A DNA stretch of 64,000 nt from Viscum album (taxonomy: Eukaryota > Streptophyta > Magnoliopsida > Santalales > Viscaceae). The stretch's first letter is position 1. Each line of letters begins with the position of its first letter. Shown piece after piece: positions 53,553-64,000 of the stretch. The notes beneath the pieces were generated by a model. The model worked only from the letters and a program-made list of their open reading frames with translations. It was not told the DNA's origin and did no database searches. Where the stretch lies: assembly GCA_963277665.1 (NCBI GenBank), contig OY728137.1, positions 1,170,896,670 to 1,170,960,669 of the forward strand, in the 5' to 3' direction. Position numbers and translations under genes: made by a program.

Positions 53553-53773
53553 CGCGCGTGCGTACGAACGGAATACCGTCTCCACGCCATGGTGTAATCT
53601 ATTTTCCACCATCACCTTACAAGGATGGGTATAATGGTGTAATGAGTAACTATATATGATTATTATTAAGTAATATTGATACTGAAATAATATATATATA
53701 TACTCCAATACAATTCCACGATCATAGGGACGATATCATCACTCGTGCGTACGTACGGAATACCGTCTCCACG
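53553..53773 (+). repeat. Two copies of a CpG-rich motif in the LTR leader
   Basis: cgtgcgtacg followed by a run to ggaataccgtctccacg occurs at 53553-53587 and again at 53743-53773, with the ggaatacc cores 187 bp apart. It stands out in AT-rich surroundings. Both sites have counterparts in the 3' LTR (61967-62001, 62157-62187) and in the old LTR (49383-49417, 49573-49604). It lies in the transcribed part of the LTR, 3' of the TATA box. Confidence 0.75.
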
Positions 53774-54471
53774 ATGTGATGTGATTCGTTCTACATGATC
53801 CTCATTTCATAATGATTATATAAATGAATTGAATGAATTAATATGGTATATAATACACTAATACCATTCTGTAAATGAATTATCTATAACCTAAAGATAA
53901 GAATAAGAATTTATTCGACAAAACACGCATAAGAACAAAAAGTTATAAAGACCCGAGTAACAAGTAACAATGAAATATTACTAACAAGAAGCTAATAATA
54001 TGACCATATATGATCTCATATCAATATGTATGATTCTGGAATAAGTCAATAACATTATTTAAACCATTATACAGGAGCTTCGGACACGAACAAAGCAAAT
54101 CGGACCTAAGGTAAGGGAAATATCACAATCTCATTTTTATCCGAGATTGTTTATTCGTAAGTATTTACTGGGGTGTATTTTATCATCCACATCCATGTTC
54201 CCTCAATATGTAATATTGTTTCCATCCACTTGAAATAGTTTAAATCCAATTTTACCCTTAGGTGAGTTTTTAGTAAAGAATAAGAAAGGAATCTTTTGTC
54301 GTTTTTCCGTACGAGGTACTTTTTGACTTTTCCGACAAAAGTACGAAGAATGTTTTTTTTAACTTATACGGCATGAATGGATTTTTAAAACATTACTTAA
54401 AAGAAGCTTCCTTTACAAGTTTTCAAGTTTATTTTTAATCAACTTCTTTTATTTTAAAGTTGTATGACATG

Positions 54472-54625
54472 TTATGAAAGGAAAAATGTTTTTGAAGAAG
54501 AAAGGATATTTTCCTCAAGAATTCAATTCAAGTGTTTTATCAAAATTATTATGAAAGGAAAAATGTTTTTGAAGAAGAAAGGATATTTTCCTCAAGAATT
54601 CAATTCAAGTGTTTTATCAAAATTA
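54472..54625 (+). repeat. Perfect 77-bp tandem duplication in the 5' LTR
   Basis: Units 54472-54548 and 54549-54625 appear identical. The same pair exists in the 3' LTR (62885-63038). The old LTR at about 50300-50395 has a single copy, so the duplication arose within the family before this insertion. Confidence 0.9.
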
Positions 54626-55460
54626 TTTTACATCTAAGATAATAAAGGGTTCTGTTTCTATCCATATTTTTACATTGATTTGACTATGTTGTGATGGAAT
54701 TATGTTTATGAATTCCTTTATCTTATATGAATTGATTCATGATGTCATGATGTTTCAAGAATCCCATTTTTGTTACATGTGCGATGATGTATGTTTTATG
54801 ATTATGTGGCACACATAAGAAAGGATTCATTATAAGATGGGTGGGACCTATATCTCCCTCCAATGCATTGGGTAAAGATTTTATATCTCATGAGATAGAC
54901 ATGGCTGGAACGGAAGGTTATTTCGGTTCAGTGATACAGGACTGAAACGAGGAGTGAACTCGGTTCAGAAAGGGACTTTGTCCACTAAGATAGTCTTGGC
55001 AATGAGTCATGACTAACAAGAAATGATTTTCCATGATTATGTGTGCATGCCACAAAGTTTCAAGTTTTATGTTATGATTATGGGGATCTCATTTTCACTT
55101 CTATGATTTATTCCATGTTAAGATATTATGATCTCTTTTGCAGGTTTTGATTTTCAAAAAGATATGATATGATTTTTATTTCCTTTATTTTCCCTTGCTG
55201 AGCATTTGAGCTCACCCTTTTATGTTTTCTTTTCCCCAGGTCAGGAAGATGGATATTAAGTAGAATATGCTAAAAGGGACCCTAGATATGATGAAATAAA
55301 TGGGAGACACTGTAGAAGATTTATGAACCAGTTGTTTATGTTTCCCAGTTTCTAAAGACACTATACCTATACGGTCCTTTGTGGTTTTGTCATATGTTGT
55401 AATAAGTGTGCTTCAATTTTTAAGTATTAAAAATGTATGTAAAGTATGGGTCGTTATAGT

Positions 55461-55472
55461 TGGTATCAGAGG
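55461..55472 (+). other. Primer binding site, initiator tRNA-Met type
   Basis: TGGTATCAGAGG lies two bases after the LTR end and matches the tRNA-iMet complement at 11 of 12 positions. Confidence 0.9.
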
Positions 55473-55673
55473 AAAGGTATAGTCAACCTTTGGAAACTAG
55501 GATGTGAAAGCCTTAGTAAGAACCCTAAGGATAAGTCTAAGCATAGAACACAATCTTAGAAATGGCCATGAATAACCTAGGATAAGACCATAATCATGAA
55601 AATTTTATTCTTGAATTATGTGGTTTCCTATTATAATTAGTGTTTCTCACACTATTCTTCTTGGTTTTAGTCA
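55473..55673 (+). other. Leader between PBS and gag
   Basis: About 200 bp of untranslated interior. No separate feature is seen. Confidence 0.6.
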
Positions 55674-58600
55674 ATGGCTGGAACTCGAAGGAACCGTGTT
55701 AATGCGGAATGTGATGGGCAATGCAATGATTGTCCCCCTGAGCAACCAAACGATATGGGAGCTGGAATGCAAAATCTTGTAGCCATGCTCACACAACTTT
55801 CTCAAGCTATGAATCATGCAGGATTTCCAAATGAACAAAGGAGGGAGCAACATTCTGTTGAATCCTTCATGAGGCAGCGTCCACCATCGTTCAGCGGGTC
55901 TACTGATCCATTAGTTGCTGAACAATGGATTAGTACTACTGAAAAGATATTTTCAGTTCTTCAATGTTCTGAGCATGATAAAGTCATCCTAGCAGTGTAT
56001 CGTTTGGAAGGAGATGCTGATCAATGGTGGAATCTTGTTAAGAATACAAGGCAAAGGGATGAAATTGAGTCTATGGAATGGGACGAGTTCAAGAACTTAT
56101 TTTTCAATAAGTACTTCCCTCGTATTCTCCGAACAAAGATGGAGAAAGAGTTCCTTGAACTAAAGCAAAGGGATGATGAATCTGTTGGTACCTATGAAGC
56201 AAATTTTACAAGACTTGCAAGGTACGCTTCTGGTATTATTATCCAACCTGAGAGTAAGATCGATCGATTCTTTAGTGGATTAAAACCAAGTCTTCGAAGG
56301 GCGTTAGCCATAAGGGACTTCAATAGCTACGAGGAAATCGTTCGATGTGCTCTCAAAGTCGAGATGGAGATTGGAGTAACCCATCAGTCACATGGGTTTG
56401 ATATGAAAAGGAAGATGGAATTCAAAGAAAAATCTAAAGAGCACACGGAAAAGAAGATGAAATTTCCCTTATGCTCAAAGTGTGGAAAGAAACATGGAGG
56501 GAGTTGTCTTAAAGGGACAAGTAAATGTTTTAAATGTGGAAAGGAAGGTCATCGGGCATTTGAATGCCGTGATAATGGGAAGAAGATGTCTAATGATGCA
56601 AACAAAGGAAGGGATACACAGAATGAACCTGCTACACTTCAATCTTTCAAGTGCAAGGAGATGGGGCATTATGCCAATCAATGCCCAAATCCAAGGGTTG
56701 ATGATGATGGTCGACGTCAAAAAAATCTTAAGGCTAAAGACAAAGGAAAGTCACATGCAATTTCTATCAGCGATGTGGAGTACGATAACGATGTGGTGAA
56801 AGGTACACTTACCATCCACTCTAAAGTAGCAAATGTTTTATTTGATTCTGGATCCACCCACTCTTTTATTTCTGAAGACTTTTCTAAGGGTATCACCGTA
56901 TTACCTCAACAATTAGATGTTGAGTTAGCCGTGGCAACACCTAATGGCACATCAATTGCATCAAAAGTTTATAATTCTTCTCCAATCGAAGTTTGTGGGA
57001 AAGTGCTTCCTGCAAATCTTGTGATCCTTCCTTTAGTGGAATTTGATGTGATTCTTGGCATGGATTGGCTTTCTCTACATGGAGCTCATATCAATTGCCA
57101 AAGAAGGGAAGTCACATTTCATATTCCAGATCAACCTATGATCGTCTATCAATGCAAGGATGAACATAACCTTCCAGTGGAAATTTCTTCCATCTTATGG
57201 GTATTGATTCCACTAAATGAAGGTTATTTATCTCAAATGGTTGGTGAGAAACTCACGATTAAGAATATGCCCATTGTACGGGAGTTTGATGATGTCTTTC
57301 CGGAGGAATTGCCGGGTCTTCCACCAAATCGTGAAGTTGAGTTTTCAATAGAACTCGTACCGGGTGCTTTGCCTATTTCAAAGACACCTTATAGAATGGC
57401 CCCAATTGAGTTGCAGGAATTGAAGAAGCAACTCCAAGAGAATCTTGATAAGGGATTCATACGCCCTAGTGCGTCACCTTGGGGAGCACCTGTTCTATTT
57501 GTTAAGAAGAAAGATGGATCAATGAGACTTTGCATTGATTATCGAGAACTTAACAAGATCACTATCAAGAACAAATATCCTCTCCCACGCATTGATGACT
57601 TATTTGACCAACTACGCGGAGCTCAATACTTTTCCAAGATTGATCTTCGTTCAGGGTATCATCAATTAAGGGTCAAAAGGGAGGATATACCAAAGACGGC
57701 TTTCCGTACAAGGTATGGACACTATGAATTTATAGTGATGCCATTTGGTCTTACTAATGCCCCTGCTATCTTCATGGATCTAATGAATAGAGTCTTTAGA
57801 GACCATCTTGATCAATTTGTGGTAGTCTTTATAGACGATATTCTTGTCTATTCAAAGAGCAAGGAAGAGCATGAAGATCACTTGAGAATTATATTGAAGA
57901 CCCTGAGAAAGGAGAAGCTTTATGCCAAATTTACCAAGTGTGAATTTTGGCTTCAAAAAGTTGCATTTTTGGGTCATATAATCTCAAAAGAGGGGATATC
58001 TGTGGATCCAGCAAAAACAGAGGTTATCGAAAGATGGTCAAGACCAACAACAGTAACTGAGATCTGAAGTTTTCTTGGTTTGGCTGGTTATTATCGACGT
58101 TTTGTAAAAGATTTTTCACGATTATCTAATCCACTCACCAAGTTGACTCGGAAAGGAGTTAAGTTTGTCTGGACAGAGGAATGTGAAGAGAATTTCAAGG
58201 AGTTGAAAAGAAGGTTATCCAGTGCACCTGTGCTCACACTGCCTTGTAGTGGAGAAAGGTTTGTGATCTACAGTGATGCATCCAAGAAGGGATTGGGGTG
58301 TGTTCTTATGCAAAATGATATGGTGATAGCTTATGCCTCACGACAGTTGAAAATCCATGAGCAAAATTACCCAACACATGATTTGGAGTTGGCTGCGGTA
58401 ATCTTTGCATTAAAGATTTGGGGCATTACCTTTATGGTGAAAGGTGTGATATTTATACTGATCATAAAAGTTTAAAGTATATTTTCACACAAAAGGAGCT
58501 GAATATGCGCCAAAGAAGATGGTTGGAGCTGATTAAGGATTATGATTGCTCAATCCATTACCACCCTGGGAAAGCAAACAAGGTGGCAGATGCATTAAGT

Positions 58601-60154
58601 CGACAAGACCATGCTAGTTTATCCATGATGAGGATCACAAAAGATCCAATATTTATGGATTTACAAAGGATGGATCTTGGAATTATAATGGAAGGGGAAA
58701 AATCTTATCTTTCTCAAATGAATGTTCAACCATCTATACATGTGAAGATTAAAGAGGCACAGAAAGAAGATATCGAGTTACAAAAGAAGGTGAGAAATGT
58801 TCCTGAATTCAACCTTGATTGTGATGGGATAATAAAGTTCAGGAATCGGGCTTGTGTTCCTCCCATCCCTGAATTAAAGAAGGAGCTGCTGGATGAGGCT
58901 CATAGTTCTTCATTCTCTATTCATCCGTGAAGAACGAAGATGTATAGGGACCTGAAAGAGTACTTCTGGTGGGATGGCATGAAAAGAGATGTTGCTGAAT
59001 TTGTCTCTCGATGCTTGGTTTGTCAACAAGTTAAAGCTGAGAGACAGAAGTCTAAGGGGATGTTACAACCATTACCCATACCCGAATGGAAATGGGAAAA
59101 CATCACTATGGACTTTGTCACAGGACTTCCTAAAACATCCAAAGGCAATAATGCTATTTGGGTCATAGTTGATCGTCTTACAAAGTCTGCACACTTCATT
59201 CCTATTAGAGAGGATTTCTCTCTAGATCAGCTTGCCAGGATATATGTAAAGGAAGTGGTAAGATTGCATGGAGTACCACTTTCTATTATATCTGATCGAG
59301 ATCCGAGATTTACCTCGAAGTTCTGGCGAAGTCTTCAGCATACTCTGGATACAGAGTTGAGTTTCAGCACTGCTTATCATCCCCAGACAGACGGTCAGTC
59401 TGAGAGAACAATTCAAACCCTAGCAGATATGTTGAGAGCTTGCTCTATGGATTTCAAAGGAGGTTGGGATCAACACCTACCTTTGGTGGAATTTTCTTAT
59501 AATAATAGCTTTCACTCCAGTATTCAGATGGCTCCTTATGAAGCTCTCTATGGAAAAAAATGCAGGACTCCAACTTGCTGGGATGAAGTTGGGGAAAGAA
59601 AGTTATTAGGACCTGATCTCGTTGATGAAATGGCAGAAAAGGTTAGATCTATTCAACAACACATAAGAGCAGCTCAGAGTCGACAGAAAAGTTATGCCGA
59701 CAACCGAAGAAAAGACCTAGAGTTTGAAGTGGGTGATAAAGTGTTCTTACGAATATCTCCCTGGAAGAGGGTTATGAGATTTGGAAAGAAGGGGAAGTTG
59801 AGCCCTAGATATATCGGTCCTTTCGAAATATTGGATCGTGTTGGGAAGGTAGCTTACCGATTGGCGCTTCCACCGAATCTCTCTCAAGTTCACGATGTGT
59901 TCCATGTATCTCTCCTGAGAAAGTACATACCAGATCCTTCACATGTACTCAGCTCAGAAGTTGTACCGCTGGAGCAAGATCTTTCTTATGAAGAACAGCC
60001 GATAGAGATTCTGGATCGTAGCGAAAAAGTCCTACGAAACAAGACCACTCGCTTGGTGAAAGTTTTATGGAGAAACCACCAACTTGAAGAAGCTACATGG
60101 GAGCTTGAGGATATGATGAGGGAGACGTATCCTCATTTGTTTGTTACAAAGTGA
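55674..60154 (+). pseudogene. gag-pol of the young chromovirus, three lesions
   Basis: The start is the ATG at 55674 ([10 protein letters not shown]), which matches the gag start of element 1. Gag core is about residues 83-230; zinc knuckles lie near 267 ([12 protein letters not shown]), 285 ([14 protein letters not shown]) and 325, the last having Ser in place of its first Cys. Protease DSG is at 391-393 and the RT catalytic FIDD at 719-722. Beyond a TGA at 58065-58067 the frame resumes with GLAGYYRRF. RNase H shows SDAS, the ELAA motif and TDHKSL. A one-base loss at 58421/58422 shifts the frame, and a second TGA lies at 58928-58930. Integrase has a zinc-binding start, then D (59111), D (59294) and E (59402) in DD35E spacing. 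A chromodomain (about 59985-60142) ends at the stop at 60152. Full length would be about 1,490 residues. It is one unit without a gag-pol frameshift. Confidence 0.93.
59985..60142 (+). other. Chromodomain at the integrase C-terminus
   Basis: The encoded segment runs from YEEQPIEILDRSEK through RLVKVLWRNH to EATWELEDMM. This is the chromodomain fold of plant chromoviruses, with the conserved W and the E-A-T-W-E block. Family knowledge suggests it directs integration towards heterochromatin; target choice here is inferred. Confidence 0.85.
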
Positions 60155-60180
60155 CGAATTTCGAGGGCGAAATTCTTTTT

Positions 60181-60193
60181 AAAGGGGGTAGAA
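60181..60193 (+). other. Polypurine tract
   Basis: aaagggggtagaa ends immediately before the 3' LTR and would prime plus-strand DNA synthesis. Confidence 0.88.
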
Positions 60194-61620
60194 TGTAACA
60201 CCCGAGACTTTTATGTTATATAAATCATCAAAGGAATATTTTTCTACACAACACTTGCTTGGCTTGCTTTACACGCAATCGCGACCTTCCTCGATAGCTT
60301 GCGTCGTACGCAATACCGAGTTTCACTAAACAACAATATGCTATTAAAACTAGCCGTTATGAATAGTAATAACCACTTTTTGAAATTTTATAAATTTTAT
60401 TTTTCAAAATGGACTTCATTTTTGGACTCAGAATATCGAAATTATCCTAGGGTGAAATTTTGGTATTTTTCTGAAAACTTTCAATTTTTGATGAATAGTG
60501 AAACCACTAAGTGGTAGGTTAAAAACTGAATTTTGCATAAAACTTAATTTTACCGCTTCTGTGAATGGAATTTCAAAAATCCGAGAGACACGGTTAATAT
60601 CAAGGACTAAAATGTGGTTCAATGAGATGAAAATAATTTTTTGGTGAATAGTAACTTTTTACTATTTTTACCGCGGTTAATAGTAAATAGGGTAACTAAG
60701 GGTAAATATGATATTAATATTACCCTAACACATGTCCTAATTCTATTGGACAAGTTTATCTCGACCAAAAACAACCTTAAGTGTAAAATATTATCATTTA
60801 GGCCCACTTGGATTAGATTAGGACATTTATTATTAATTTATTTAAAGAAGGGTTAAAATAGTTAAAATCAAAGTTTAATAATTAAATAATTTTTAATATG
60901 GGGTTATACATAAGATAAATTCAATTGTAAATATTCATTAGAAAGCTAAAAGGATTTCCTACAGGATGGTATTTTATTTGTAATTTTTAGACATCAAATA
61001 ATTTAATTTATTTATGACACAAAGATGATGTAGTAATTATCTTATTAATGAAATATTGACAAAATTGATAATATAAATACCAAAATAAATGTAATTTGAG
61101 ACTTTTTATGAATTCCACTAATTTTCTAGGTTACTATGAAATATTATTGTTGATTTAATCAACTTGGTTCGAACATATAATTCTGTTATGACTTTCACAA
61201 AAATCATATATCAAATAGTGTCAAAATTGACACAAAATAGTTTTTAAATCAAATATTATATTATTAATTGTTATTTTATTCCTAAAAATCTAAGGTTCGG
61301 ACAAATGACTTAGATAAGGATATATATATTAATAATAAACAATTTGGGGTTCGTTTGGCATGTTATAGTAAGTGTATTAACCATATAGTGAAAGAAAACA
61401 AAAAGACACGGTAAAAGTTAAATTAATTAACTTAGAGTTAAATCTAATTGATAAGGTTAAAATAATACCCTAAACTTGTCTAAATCCTATTGGTTGATAG
61501 GATTTCGACCCATCCCCACTTTAGCTTCGAAATAAGACCCTTTGGAACCATTATAAACCGATTTTGACTTTAATATAAAATAATATTTTGAGATATTCCT
61601 AAGGTGCCCCTCTCCTCCCT

Positions 61621-61628
61621 TATAAAAG
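61621..61628 (+). promoter_or_regulatory. TATA box, 3' LTR
   Basis: This is identical to the 5' LTR promoter motif. It could drive read-out transcription into the flanking X-type LTR. Confidence 0.6.
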
Positions 61629-62884
61629 GGCACCTCCTCCCCCTCCTCCTCACACCAATTTGAGCACTCATGCTCGGCCAACCCCTGCCATTTTCTCCTC
61701 TCCACTTCCCTAGAATAATCCTAGAGGTCCTGGTCTTCTCCAAAGACCAATCTTAGTTCCTTAAGTGGAGGATTCAAAGAGGCGTTCCAAAGAAGAGGTA
61801 ATATCCATTACCGATCTTTTCAATTTCTTTCTTCTTCAACTTCTTCTTCTTTAGTTGTTTCATGATAAAGTAATAACATCAGTATTACTTACATACTGAT
61901 ATGTTATTATAAATATGAAACAACCCTAATTCACCTTCTATCCATCCTACGGAAAAATGAAATCACCGCGCGTGCGTACGAACGGAATACCGTCTCCACG
62001 CCGTGGTGTAATCTATTTTCCACCATCACCTTACAAGGATGGGTATAATGGTGTAATGAGTAACTATATATGATTATTATTAAGTAATATTGATACTGAA
62101 ATAATATATATATATACTCCAATACAATTCCACGATCATAGGGACGATATCATCACTCGTGCGTACGTACGGAATACCGTCTCCACGATGTGATGCGATT
62201 CGTTCTACATGATCTTCATTTCATAATGATTATATAAATGAATTGAATGAATTAATATGGTATATACTACACTAATACCATTCTGGAAATGAATTATCTA
62301 TAACCTAAAGATAAGAATAAGAATTTATTCGACAAAACACGCATAAGAACAAAAAGTTATAAAGACCCGAGTAACAAGTAACAATGAAATATTACTAACA
62401 AGAAGCTAATAATATGACCATATATGATCTCATATCAATATGTATGATTCTGGAATAAGTAAATAACATTATTTAAACCATTATACAGGAGCTTCGGACA
62501 CGAACAAAGCAAATCGGACCTAAGGTAAGGGAAATATCACAATCTCATTTTTATCCGAGATTGTTTATTCGTAAGTATTTACTGGGGTGTATTTTATCAT
62601 CCACATCCATGTTCCCTCAATATGTAATATTGTTTCCATCCACTTGAAATAGTTTAAATCCAATTTTACCCTTAGGTGAGTTTTTAGTAAAGAATAAGAA
62701 AGGAATCTTTTTTTGTTTTTCCGTACGAGGTACTTTTTGACTTTTCCGACAAAAGTACGAAGAATGTTTTTTTAACTTATACGGCATGAATGGATTTTTA
62801 AAACATTACTTAAAAGAAGCTTCCTTTACAAGTTTTCAAGTTTATTTTTAATCAACTTCTTTTATTTTAAAGTTGTATGACATG

Positions 62885-63038
62885 TTATGAAAGGAAAAAT
62901 GTTTTTGAAGAAGAAAGGATATTTTCCTCAAGAATTCAATTCAAGTGTTTTATCAAAATTATTATGAAAGGAAAAATGTTTTTGAAGAAGAAAGGATATT
63001 TTCCTCAAGAATTCAATTCAAGTGTTTTATCAAAATTA
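62885..63038 (+). repeat. 77-bp tandem duplication, 3' LTR copy
   Basis: It has the same two units as 54472-54625. Confidence 0.9.
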
Positions 63039-63871
63039 TTTTACATCTAAGATAATAAATGGTTCTGTTTCTATCCATATTTTTACATTGATTTGACTAT
63101 GTTGTGATGGAATTATGTTTATGAATTCCTTTATCTTATATGAATTGATTCATGATGTCATGATGTTTCAAGAATCCCATTTTTGTTACATGTGCGATGA
63201 TGTATGTTTTATGATTATGTGGCACACATAAGAAAGGATTCATTATAAGATGGGTGGGACCTATATCTCCCTCCAATGCATTGGGTAAAGATTTTATATC
63301 TCATGAGATAGACATGGCTGGAACAGAAGGTTATTTCGGTTCAGTGATACAGGACTGAAACGAGGAGTGAACTCGGTTCAGAAAGGGACTTTGTCCACTA
63401 AGATAGTCTTGGCAATGAGTCATGACTAACAAGAAATGATTTTCCATGATTATGTGTGCATGCCACAAAGTTTCAAGTTTTATGTTATGATTATGGGGAT
63501 CTCATTTTCACTTCTATGATTTATTCCATGTTAAGATATTATGATCTCTTTTGCAGGTTTTGATTTTCAAAAAGATATGATATGATTTTTATTTCCTTTA
63601 TTTTCCCTTGCTGAGCATTTGAGCTCACCCTTTTATGTTTTATTTTCCCCAGGTCAGGAAGATGGATATTAAGTAGAATATGCTAAAAGGGACCCTAGAT
63701 ATGATGAAATAAATGGGAGACACTGTAGAAGATTTATGAACCAGTTGTTTATGTTTCCCAGTTTCTAAAGACACTATACCTATACGGTCCTTTGTGGTTT
63801 TGTCATATGTTGTAATAAGTGTGCTTCAATTTTTAAGTATTAAAAATGTATGTAAAGTATGGGTCGTTATA

Positions 63872-63876
63872 ATATT
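63872..63876. other. Right target-site duplication ATATT
   Basis: This matches 51775-51779 exactly. Confidence 0.9.
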
Positions 63877-64000
63877 CATGGAAATGATGGAAATATCCCA
63901 TGGAAAGATCAGAGAATGATAGAAAAAATAACAGAAGAAACAAAAGGATGAAATCCACTTACTGGAAGGAGAGAGTATCATCAATAAGAGCCTTCAATCT
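63877..64000 (-). repeat. Continuation of the X-type LTR (element D) after the young insertion
   Basis: This is the sequence across the target duplication from 51774, so it resumes the interrupted LTR by position. It is purine-rich, like promoter-proximal parts of related LTRs. Too little is present to align firmly. Confidence 0.55.

Larger units (their letters stand above)
51780..55458 (+). repeat. 5' LTR of the young chromovirus (3679 bp)
   Basis: It starts TGTAACACCC and ends GGGTCGTTATA, so it terminates in TA rather than the common CA. TATAAAAG lies at 53207-53214, followed by a C/T-rich leader. A perfect 77-bp tandem duplication is present at 54472-54625 and two copies of a CpG-rich motif at 53553-53587 and 53743-53773. 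Transcription would start roughly 30 bp after the TATA box, leaving about 2.2 kb of R and U5. No open frame in the LTR carries a recognisable motif. Confidence 0.95.
51780..63871 (+). mobile_element. Complete young Ty3/gypsy chromovirus (Tekay/Del-like), 12.1 kb
   Basis: The element has two nearly identical LTRs (51780-55458 and 60194-63871), target duplication ATATT, a tRNA-Met PBS, one gag-pol region and a polypurine tract. Pol is ordered protease, RT, RNase H, integrase, which defines Ty3/gypsy. A chromodomain after integrase defines a chromovirus, and the very long LTRs fit the Tekay/Del branch. By my base-by-base reading the LTRs differ by 25 substitutions and one 1-bp indel, about 0.7%, so the insertion is recent compared with everything else here. 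Two nonsense codons and a frameshift in pol make this copy non-autonomous. It is inserted in an X-family LTR. Confidence 0.95.
60194..63871 (+). repeat. 3' LTR of the young chromovirus (3678 bp)
   Basis: It aligns with 51780-55458 throughout at offset 8414. Differences include g/t at 52031 and 60445, a cluster near 52532-52550, and one missing T near 62767-62773. TATAAAAG lies at 61621-61628 and the 77-bp duplication at 62885-63038. The end GGGTCGTTATA is followed directly by the ATATT duplication. Confidence 0.95.

Noticed and set aside
52014..53708. Open frames repeated in both young LTRs (for example 52227-52442 and 60641-60856)
   Set aside because: They are present twice only because the LTRs are duplicates. 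No motif, and the old LTR does not keep them open.
1..64000. Endogenous pararetrovirus sequence
   Set aside because: All readable RTs are associated with Ty3-type protease, gag or DD35E integrase blocks. No movement protein or caulimovirid motif was seen.

Overview
The window looks like intergenic DNA from a large, repeat-rich plant genome, most likely a flowering plant. It is strongly AT-rich and I see no host gene, tRNA or rRNA. Everything recognisable is LTR retrotransposon: Ty3/gypsy chromovirus (Tekay/Del-like) elements at several stages of decay, one Athila-like Ty3 pol fossil, and a probable Ty1/copia fossil. Motifs were read by eye from conserved residues and from comparing parts of the window with each other. 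No database search was run.

Layout. 1-5608: minus-strand Ty3 element cut by the window edge, with broken gag-pol, PBS and a 2.65-kb 5' LTR. 5609-8520: an AT-rich TTTAATTAAA-type array and a segment that recurs at 11.8-13.8 kb. 8523 to about 13.8 kb: a minus-oriented LTR region (family X) with a PBS-like site, a G-rich promoter and a second copy of the array. 14.5-14.8 kb: degenerate 98-bp tandem repeats. 15.2-17.3 kb (+): decayed Athila-like pol with collinear RT, RNase H and integrase. 21.1-23.2 kb (-): decayed chromovirus-like pol. 29.7-30.7 kb (-): probable copia pol fossil. 33815-42591 (-): an LTR element with 2.87-kb LTRs, a perfect 5-bp target duplication (ATTAC) and a 3.04-kb interior without recognisable gag or pol, i.e. 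LARD-like and probably non-autonomous. 47.56-50.43 kb (+): an old LTR of the same family as the young element. 50431-51779 and 63877-64000: an X-type LTR inserted in that old LTR. 51780-63871 (+): a young, structurally complete 12.1-kb chromovirus with 3.68-kb LTRs, target duplication ATATT, iPBS-Met, PPT and a full gag-pol region carrying two nonsense mutations and one frameshift, inserted in the X-type LTR.

The right-hand 16 kb is therefore a three-layer nest: old LTR, then X-type element, then young chromovirus. The two LTRs of the young element differ at about 26 positions by my count (about 0.7%), against roughly one base in five in part of the 33.8-42.6 kb element. The window thus spans very different ages, and CpG-to-TpG/CpA decay is visible directly in the old copies.

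The young element's gag, protease, RT, RNase H, integrase and C-terminal chromodomain would together make, reverse transcribe and integrate cDNA, probably targeting heterochromatin. As it stands its pol cannot be read through without suppression, so it would need proteins supplied by another copy. No new non-transposon system was found. The least explained parts are the array inside the X-type LTRs, the non-coding interior of the 33.8-42.6 kb element, and a twice-repeated CpG-rich motif in the long leader of the young element.
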